Shown here: one piece after another, positions 57,601 to 64,000 of the stretch
How the letters are laid out: the number at the start of each line of letters is the position of its first letter
How positions within the stretch are numbered: the first letter of the stretch is position 1
Assembly: GCA_963693285.1 (NCBI GenBank)
Contig: OY848918.1
Span: 16,428,263 to 16,492,262 of the forward strand
DNA length: 64,000 nt
Direction of reading: 5' to 3'
Source of the DNA: Xestospongia muta
Lineage: Eukaryota > Porifera > Demospongiae > Haplosclerida > Petrosiidae
The notes under the pieces: model-generated
Told to the model about the DNA's origin: nothing
Databases searched by the model: none
What the model saw: only the letters and a program-made list of their open reading frames with translations
Program-made: the position numbers and the translations under genes

Positions 57601-60600
57601 TGAGCATAATTATTGAAACATGTTGACATCATAATTACTACATTTTCAATTAAATGATGAATCAATGGCTGGGTTTATAATGATGACTTTTCATATACTA
57701 CACCAGTTTAAGCATGGCTAATCGAGTTTGTCGGTTATGCAGTGATGTAGTGGAAGCCAAAAGAGCAACAAACTTGTTCAGTGCTGTTGGGATGCAAAAC
57801 AATTGAGTTTCTCGAACAACTGTTTTGCTTGATGTTATCATTTCGAGAAATGATGGTCTGTCTTTATATATATGTATTAAGTGCAAACTTCCAATTGTGT
57901 CTCTAGAGAAATCATTTGCAGACTTAGACGCATTCAAATAGCTGGTTCGTTGCTCTGGATATATTTTGGAGAGAGTGAGAGCTCTTTTAAAGCGAACTAA
58001 ATTCACTATTAGTGATGTTAGCGTGTCACCCAATATATAAAGAGAAAGACCTTGCTCCAAATTGTCAAGAAAAAGGTTATCATTTGAAAGTAAGTGAAAA
58101 AGTTTTCAAAATGTTTATTTAACTACATTTATTGACAGACTCATTTAATTAGCTTCACTACAGTTTTGTGTCCAACTAATTCTCCTCCATTATTACTAGC
58201 CACTTCACCTGATCCTTTAGATTCCAGAGGTAAAATCTTTACAATTACATGAATCTCGTGTTGTTATGATAAACAGACACAGACATAAGTGTGAAATTGA
58301 CTAGTCCAAGAAAACAGTAACTGTAAGTATACTAATATAAGTGATATATTGACTAAATATATAAATAGATATCTCTGTCAACACCAACAGGTACAACTCC
58401 ATTTACAAAGACAGTAGGAGAGTCTTAAAGTAGGCTTGCTTGAGATTTGCTTGGAGGGCACACTCTATCCATTGCTAAAGCAGTCATGACAATGGCCAAT
58501 TTGCAACAGGCTGTCTTCAATATTATCTTAAATGTTAGATCGATCAGGAGACACACTGACACATACACAACCATTCATCTCTAAACTCTGAACGATTTCC
58601 TTACAAACAGTCTTAGTGACTGTTGCTGTACATGCCATAAATGGAGTACCTGATGGCAGTAATGAACACATCCCAGCAACATGACCAAATAATGGTCAAA
58701 AATCTTTATTCTTAATACAATAAAATGTGTATATTAAAACTTTAAGTAAATAATAATCTAACATTAAGGCAAAAAGAATTTTGATAATCATATCATAGTT
58801 GATGGAGGATCCTAGAGTATATTAATTTCAAAGAGATTTGTGGAAATTAAACGCATGCACAAACGTAGTTACCAGGCGTTCTACTCTTTACTAGAACGCC
58901 TGGGTATGAGGCTATATGATGCAGTTAAAATTAAATTTTGTTAAGAAGTCAGTCTTAGGATATATTATTGGCAAACATCTTGTAATGAAGACATTGTAAA
59001 GAACTATGACATTCCTAAGGTTAACATGACCTTTCTTTGGCTGAAGACATGATACAAATTGTAAGTTGGAAGATCAAATAATGTAGATGTGCTATAACTT
59101 TGTTTAAACACTCCTTCTAAAAGAAATGTCAAAGCCGATCCAGTGTTCACTGCATTTAATTGGTTTGTCAAAGAGAGAACCTTTATGAACTGTGAAGGTT
59201 GTACTGATGCCTTTAATGAAGTGCAAGAGAGTTTTTCCAAGCAATATCACTTAAAGTGACATCTTTTACTGCAGTTTCAACAAGTTAGTACACTTTGAAC
59301 ATGATGATATGGGACAAAAGACTGATCATTTTGTTCAGACGGGTCAAATGTTCTATAGGCTTGGTAATCTGTAAAGACAAACTTCTCAGTTGTAGGGCAT
59401 TCATAGCTTCTTTCATGAGTATCTTACATGGATGTAACAAGAGGATGGCACAAATACTTTAGAGCAAAGTCAACAGATAATTGATGTCAAGCCAATCTAT
59501 CATTTTATGTAAGTTTATTGATTTCTCATTCATAATGATTAGTTGCACTGATGGAGACTCAAGACCTTTATTAAACTGCTTCTTGGTGAGTATGAGCTGG
59601 TGTTTTAGTTCTCATTCTGAGCAGGCCTTATCATCTATCATTCGTTCACAACTAGCAAAATCTGTAAGAGGTTCTCCATGTTTCTGTTTTTTGTGATGCA
59701 ATTGTATTGCTATTCTAGCATTGTTATCTAGTTAAAATAGGTTCTTAAGCAATTCGTGTAAGAGGTTGTCATATTACCTGGTTTTTATTCTATTTTTGGC
59801 ACACAAATGCTTTAGGTTTGATCTAACAAGTTATTGGTTATATAACCTATTATGTTAATCTAGTAAATCAGTGGAACTCAAATAACTTCAAATGATGGTA
59901 ATCTCTATTTTAAGATTACTTTTAACATGACCCAATTTTTCATTGGTTATTTTAAATATGATAATTGTGATATTAGATCACATGTGTGTGAAACTACAAT
60001 TGTATTACAGTGAAAGTAATATTTCTAGTGAAAGAATGTAAACTGAAAGAGATTACATTAGGTATTAAACTTAAGATATTAAAAATAATGGTAATGGCAT
60101 TGAAAATTCATCTGCTTTTGCATGCTACAAAAAGAATAATTAAGTTTAGGATGAAGAGATGGAGACCACGATTACTGGAAAATTCAGCTATAATGAAATA
60201 TGAGCTATTGGGAAGAAAATTACAAGCTATCCTCATGTTATTGCTTTTTAAATTGACAAATGAATGTCCAATAGCTACTGCTTGTTCAAAGGGCACAGAC
60301 AAAGTAAAATAATAATATACAATATGGCATAAATGTACTAAAAATATAGATAAAGTATGATTAATAAGACAAAGATAAAAATTGATAATTAATGATATCT
60401 GATAAGCTTTAGGAAGGTAAGTGATAGCATGTGGATGACTAGTGAATAAGCATATTTACTTTAGATTTAAAATTGATCAGAGACAAGCTACATTTATCTA
60501 AAGTCAGTTAATAATCACATTATTAATTACTACTATCATTACATTCTATGATATAATGATGTCATCAAGACAATAAATTATTAAATTTAATAATTTTTGT

Positions 60601-61538
60601 GGGCATGATATAAATGGCTCGGCTTGTACTTATCTAAGACAATGATTTAGATTTAATCCAAGTAATTACTAATGTTAAAAAGAAATGGCAGTCACTAATC
60701 ACTGGACTGGATTAAATGACTGCACTGTGAAACTTATATATCATAATTATAATAGGAAGGTAATATTATAGCTATAATATTATCAAAAAAGGAGACAAGG
60801 ATTACAACAATTACTTTTTTCACTTTGCCAGACTGTGTAACTATTGTTAGCTTAAGTTCAATCCCAAGTTCTCATTGTTATAAATTCCTTGCTACCCACC
60901 ATCATTATTAAATATGCACTTGAACTATGTATATGATGCACACACCCACACACACAATGAACGCCTGTATATTTGTTAAATTTGAAAGTATGGATGAACT
61001 CCTTTCATTCCATTTTACTATCAGATTTATATCTAGATGTAATTTAATTTTTTGTATATAGTTAGTTCCTTTGTATCAGCTTATGTAAAGTGTCAATTAA
61101 TTATAACCAAGGAGTTTGAGATCATCACATACTTAAACAGCACTGTTTTTCAATTGTAACTGCAATCTTCTTTACAAAAAATATGCAAGTCAAGGATTAA
61201 TTTTAGTATTTAATAACATGGAGAAAAGAAACTTTGCTTTTTCTGTTGTTATCAAACACTGTTCAATTTGCTATAGTAATATACCAATCACTATATAGAT
61301 GTATGTATGTTATACACACAATAGTACTATTATTGTATATACAAGTATGACACCTTGTAAAGAGGAAATATTACAACATGATTTTATTTACATGATAACA
61401 TTATATGTGATGAATTAAGTAAATTTACATAGTGCTGACTTTATCAACTACATCCATATTAGCTCCACTGTTGATCAAAAGTGTAACAACTTCAGTCTTT
61501 CCATTACATACAGCTTCATGCAAAGGAGTTCTCTCGTC
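51529..61538 (-). CDS. Right gene: ankyrin-Roc-COR-2x death-TM protein (5' incomplete)
   Basis: Exons in order: 61538-61440, 56902-56839, 56612-54856, 54774-54321, 54262-54203, 54156-53869, 53791-53666, 52908-52849, 52702-52640, 52151-51873, 51626-51529. Every junction has GT/AG and compatible phase, and the frame is open throughout. Order: ankyrin repeats, Roc GTPase, COR-like region, first death domain, Ser/acidic linker, second death domain, transmembrane tail. It is the convergent paralogue of 1,433-12,695 but has three more exons in the middle and a membrane anchor. Predicted role (inference): a membrane-tethered GTP-regulated death-domain scaffold, with the N-terminal domains on the cytosolic side. 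The start codon is not seen. Confidence 0.78.
51873..52151 (-). CDS. Death domain 2 exon (right gene)
   Basis: A 279-nt phase 1-1 exon identical in length to 12,255-12,533 and differing at about ten bases. Key residues are kept: WQVMGGLLGVDSNTIDGLSF, WLDNEPTPATWGNI, EMYKFLGIES. It lies wholly in the inverted repeat. Confidence 0.88.
52640..52908 (-). CDS. Two linker exons (right gene)
   Basis: 52,908-52,849 (60 nt, DQTSAHQIQVVQVSPILDTH) and 52,702-52,640 (63 nt, STKSEMMSGVPITL). Same lengths and phases as the left exons 11,471-11,530 and 11,678-11,740, with a few substitutions. Confidence 0.8.
53666..53791 (-). CDS. Acidic/Ser linker exon (right gene only)
   Basis: A 126-nt phase 1-1 exon between TCTCTAG and a weak GTGACA donor. 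It encodes DSEKPIPIPSSLDSRGQ and a DQDDEITMKE tail. No left counterpart. A degenerate copy of its acceptor region lies at 52,960-53,030. Confidence 0.6.
53869..54156 (-). CDS. Death domain 1 exon (right gene only)
   Basis: A 288-nt phase 1-1 exon between TTTTGTAG and GTAGGT. It encodes THLYAVLRAVDNVPDWYTLG, CLGFQDSVLKRIKED, RKKMITKWLNEGRATKEGL and RLAENYSDIEF, a standard six-helix death domain. It is quite different from death domain 2. No copy is seen in the left gene, whose 47-nt intron sits at the equivalent place. Confidence 0.87.
54203..54262 (-). CDS. 60-nt linker exon (right gene only)
   Basis: Phase 1-1 exon encoding DSNPLHATVSLSTNIPDGPL. It has the same length as the 60-nt exon 52,849-52,908 but unrelated residues. 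Confidence 0.65.
54321..54774 (-). CDS. Post-COR exon (right gene)
   Basis: A 454-nt exon with GVFPAVVVTLVSRKEKPQF, LLVDRFYWIEVYYTG and an open frame through KTGYKSHPVLISYEDD to the end. Same length and phases as 10,970-11,423, which has a stop. No domain named; it continues the COR-like region. Confidence 0.85.
54856..56612 (-). CDS. Roc GTPase plus COR-like exon (right gene)
   Basis: A 1,757-nt exon, 585 codons, from acceptor AATGTAG to donor GTATGA. P-loop GPPCVGKTS (about 56,503-56,530), STALATRPVRAIER, a longer acidic/Pro-rich insert than the left copy, G3 DSGGQPQF (about 55,930-55,955), G4-like GTYYDK, KKKRKKK basic patch, COR-like VIFTNPQYLLDML. The P-loop has Cys for the second Gly of the left copy but still fits GxxxxGKT. 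About 60% identical to the left protein near G3 by eye, much less in the insert. Confidence 0.88.
56839..56902 (-). CDS. Partial ankyrin exon (right gene)
   Basis: A 64-nt exon between ATAACAG and GTATGT encoding DGKTALDLARNDNVLRVITD, a capping ankyrin repeat. It joins the Roc exon in phase 1, as the left exon 8,742-8,808 does. Confidence 0.85.
57540..58915 (-). mobile_element. TIR transposon with 7-bp target duplication in intron
   Basis: ATGATGC flanks both sides (57,533-57,539 and 58,916-58,922). Inverted ends align over about 33 bp: TAGCCATGTACCCAGGC and TAGCCTCATACCCAGGC, then TTCTAGTAAA.AGAGTA. The right end also has a subterminal inverted CCAGGCGTTCTA. The interior (1.38 kb) has a RecQ-like helicase fragment and an unrecognised 120-codon minus frame (57,698-58,060). 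Superfamily unknown. Confidence 0.82.
58535..58700 (-). pseudogene. RecQ-like helicase fragment inside TIR element
   Basis: The minus strand encodes LPSGTPFMACTATVTKTV, then CVSVSPDRSNI, matching the helicase motif III region (xPxMALTATAT...) and the SPxRxNI block of RecQ/Q1-type helicases. A TAA follows SNI, and the expected downstream blocks are degraded. A cargo or host gene piece in a mobile element. Confidence 0.6.
61440..61538 (-). CDS. Ankyrin repeat exon (right gene)
   Basis: A 99-nt phase-0 exon between GTTAG and GTCAGC encoding one full repeat, DERTPLHEAVCNGKTEVVT and GANMDVVDK. The most 5' exon of the right gene that I can support. Confidence 0.88.
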
Positions 61539-62654
61539 CTAACAGATATAGACAACAATACAAAGTAATACATGTACATAGACTGTATTGTTAGACTATG
61601 ACAAAGTGTTGGCTATTAATAATGTATCACAGAATAACTGCTAAGTACTGTTATGTGGGTTTAGTATGATACATGTTTTATGCAACCAGTTTGTTTTTAT
61701 AATACAATTTCATATTCTACAACTGAATAATAAAGCTATTACTTCTCATGTTGATATAACATGGCAGACAGGATAAAACATGAATAGTAGAAAATGTAAA
61801 TTAACACAAAATCTATTACAATATCCAGTTATTATATTTTTACAGTATAAACATGTTATTATGGTATAATAGGAACATAAGACATTTTGCATAAGACTTT
61901 AATAAATCTATACTAAAATGTTAAAATATATTACTGTTATTATTTGAATAAAATTCAGGAATATATAGTACTCAAAACAACAAGGAATCATTGAGTGACA
62001 TAAGAAAGCCAAATAACACTCAATATGATATCCAGACAAGGCATATTAAGCAAACAATTTTGCAAGTGATGTTCTGTTTAATTTAACATCATTAATTAAT
62101 TGTCATTCAAATGATTTTGAATGACATTAGCAGTAGTTTCATGATTCACAATAATTTTGTAATTTTTTGAAATGACTACAATCAAAATTATTTCCATCCT
62201 AAAAGCCTACTTCAATTCTGTCAATATAAATCTGATGGTCTACTTTGTTGCTGTTATGAGTGTAGATAAAACAAAAGACCTTTAAGGTTATACAATGGAG
62301 AAATAGACAAAACATTGACACTGACTAGTTAGTGCTAGGGTTGTAGACATATTAGTGTTGATCATTCTATAGGTAGAGATGAGCCTACCTTCACATAAAA
62401 ATGAATATCTAGTGCATATAATTTAAGTCATTGCCATAACAGGGTAGTTCTTTCACAAAAAATGTAACAATAAAATGAAATGTATACTGACATGGTTTGA
62501 GTTTTCTCCTTTACTTATGATTGCATATATCTATTGACTCTTGAATGATTGAATTATTAATAGTAAGTGGCATTGGATGTTCTCTCAGAGATTATTCAGA
62601 AGTTCACAATTTGAGTAGGCAGCTGTACCTGAATTGACAGTGTCCTTATAAAAT
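61539..62654. other. Non-coding stretch upstream of right gene's first visible exon
   Basis: AT-rich; no exon-like frame found on either strand. Confidence 0.5.
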
Positions 62655-63060
62655 TCGCAAGTTGCGTTGAGTTGAGTAGTTGCGTTCAAGCTACAGCATG
62701 AACTTTAAAATTCTCCAGACAATGGCGAGACTTCCTTCTCTAGGGGAGAGGTTTTGTGTCAGAGGTAGTGAATAAACTTTTCATTTCCCAGATAATGGCC
62801 ACACTTCTTACTCTACGATTGAGTAGTTGATTTAGAGGTAGAGAATGAACTTTTGATTCCTCAGAAAATGGCAAGACTTCCTTCTCTAAGGGTTGAGTAG
62901 TTGTGTTCAAGCTAGAGAATGAACTTTTGATTCCCCAGATAATGGCCAGACTTCCTTCTCTAAGGGTTAAGTAGTTGCATTTGAGGCAGTGAATGAACTT
63001 TTAATTCGACAGATAATGGCCAGACTTCCTCCTCTAGTGTTGAGTAGTTGCCTTCTCTAA
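62655..63060. repeat. Minisatellite array, right side
   Basis: Units of 73-75 bp: GAGTAGTTG starts at 62,821, 62,894, about 62,969 and 63,042. Each unit has GAATGAACTTTTGATTC and CCAGACTTCCTTCTCTA. It is the same family as 1-880, reversed. Confidence 0.9.
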
Positions 63061-64000
63061 ATGTTTTTATTTTTAATCACAACTTGTAGGAAAGTGTTCC
63101 TACAGAAATATGATGGAGGATAGCTCTGATAGAATCATGTTATCAATACGTTCTCTATACACAACTTGATTTGATTTGGTACCTTGAGGATAATATTTAT
63201 ATGTAGGTGAATTTGAACTTTTAGGAGCAGAGACATTTTTGCTTACAATAGTGCAGGGAATGTAGAGAGTGGTCCTTCAGAGACCAGTGGTATCCTTATC
63301 TTGAGCTGTATCCAGTCCAAAAAGGTAAGATTAACTTCAACCCATAGATGTTGTTGCAACATTCAAATATCCCATAGAACTATATCACAAAATTCCATAA
63401 GCTGCCTTAGTGCTGTGACAAATGTAGAAATTTACTCTTCATCAACAACAACTACTCTCCCCGTTGACGACATGATATTTAACTTGAATCTTTCTATTAA
63501 AATTGACAGCTTTGTGTGATAGTGTCCTTGCAATGTCTTTGTTGCCCTTGCACTTAATTAACCGATTATACGTGAAATTCTATTAAACCGCAAATACACC
63601 TGACAGCGAAATTTATTTCAAGAAAAATTAGAAAATGACCTTTTTAGATTGACCTGCAAAGAGTGAGTTTTACTGAAAGAACTAGACAGAATTGGTGTAG
63701 AGAAGCTTCGTTCAGAATGAAGATGAGTTCGAGAAGTAGACATCTATATCTTGAAAGTTGGCTGTAGACATTACCAGACGGAGATATAATAGCCGCGAGT
63801 AAAGCAATTTTTCATACACCAAGCTAAAGCAAGTGGGTCGCTGAATCTGAAGCTGCTATACAAACTACTGAAGACATTGCTATGCCTTTTTAAAGCCAGT
63901 AACACTCGAAGTAACGTACGTTTTTGAACTATAGATATTACTAAGCAGTATGTATACGTTAAAGTTTTTCTCTTTCTGCTCATACAATAGTGACAATTGC
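63061..64000. other. Right end, no supported gene
   Basis: Somewhat less AT-rich. Minus frames such as 63,771-63,983 (MSRKRKTLTYTY) and MSSTGRVVVVDEE near 63,470 have Met starts, and the adjacent minus reading EVNLTFLDWIQLKIRIPLVS looks protein-like but is broken by stops. They could be 5' exons of an unknown gene. I do not call them. Confidence 0.35.

Larger units (their letters stand above)
56903..61439 (-). other. Intron of right gene with TE relics
   Basis: 4.5-kb intron. It contains the TIR element 57,540-58,915 and coding-like debris at 58,930-60,320: a 78-codon minus frame at 59,004-59,240, continued in broken frames to about 59,730, and frames at 60,010-60,312. I cannot assign any of these. 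60,321-61,280 shows nothing; 61,283-61,440 resembles 35,235-35,390. Confidence 0.5.

Noticed and set aside
63771..63983. 70-codon minus frame with Met start as first exon of the right gene
   Set aside because: No link by splice phase to the exon at 61,538 and no recognisable motif. Left as unresolved.

Overview
The window looks like nuclear DNA from an early-branching animal, most likely a demosponge of the Amphimedon type. This is inference: the DNA is very AT-rich, genes have many small phase-1 introns and one-ankyrin-repeat 99-nt exons, and ankyrin/Roc/death-domain genes are characteristic of such genomes. No bacterial-style operons, rRNA or tRNA were seen.

Two paralogous genes face each other. 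The left gene (+, exons from 1,433 to 12,695, 5' end outside or not seen) encodes ankyrin repeats, a Roc-type GTPase, a COR-like region and one death domain. The right gene (-, exons from 61,538 down to 51,529) encodes the same core, then two death domains and a C-terminal transmembrane segment. The order ANK-Roc-COR-death is that of the C-terminal half of DAPK1, without a kinase in view. The Roc-COR exons have diverged (about 60% identical by eye near the G3 motif). The last three exons of the left gene's death-domain module and their right counterparts are about 96% identical at the DNA level.

The reason is a very large inverted repeat. Left sequence from about 11,453 to 26,692 matches, in reverse, right sequence from about 52,930 down to 29,034. 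The two outer junctions lie inside introns of the two genes, so both genes use nearly the same 3' module on different 5' halves. The centre holds a 200-base assembly gap, a microsatellite, an older third copy of arm sequence and a LINE reverse-transcriptase fragment. The arms differ by clean indels that act as empty-site/filled-site pairs: a pogo-like element with TA target duplication (45,030-46,338), a 133-bp minisatellite insertion (44,755-44,887), a MULE/ZSWIM-like transposon with about 95-bp inverted ends (47,221-50,765), a left-only block with an intron-bearing Ginger/Gypsy-type integrase pseudogene (16.4-17.8 kb), and a right-only block (38.0-44.6 kb) with stacked perfect palindromes, a tandem duplication and a decayed death-domain exon. 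A short LTR element sits at the same place in both arms and so predates the duplication.

Outside the arms, introns hold a TIR element at 5,482-6,491 and another at 57,540-58,915 with a 7-bp target duplication and a RecQ-like helicase fragment. The same minisatellite family lies at both ends of the window, upstream of the first visible ankyrin exon of each gene. The main biological interest is how an inverted repeat has given two diverged signalling GTPase genes a shared death-domain end, with the copies then diverging again: loss or gain of a membrane anchor, an extra death domain, and an apparent new intron that removes a stop codon. A false join of haplotypes at the gap must be excluded.
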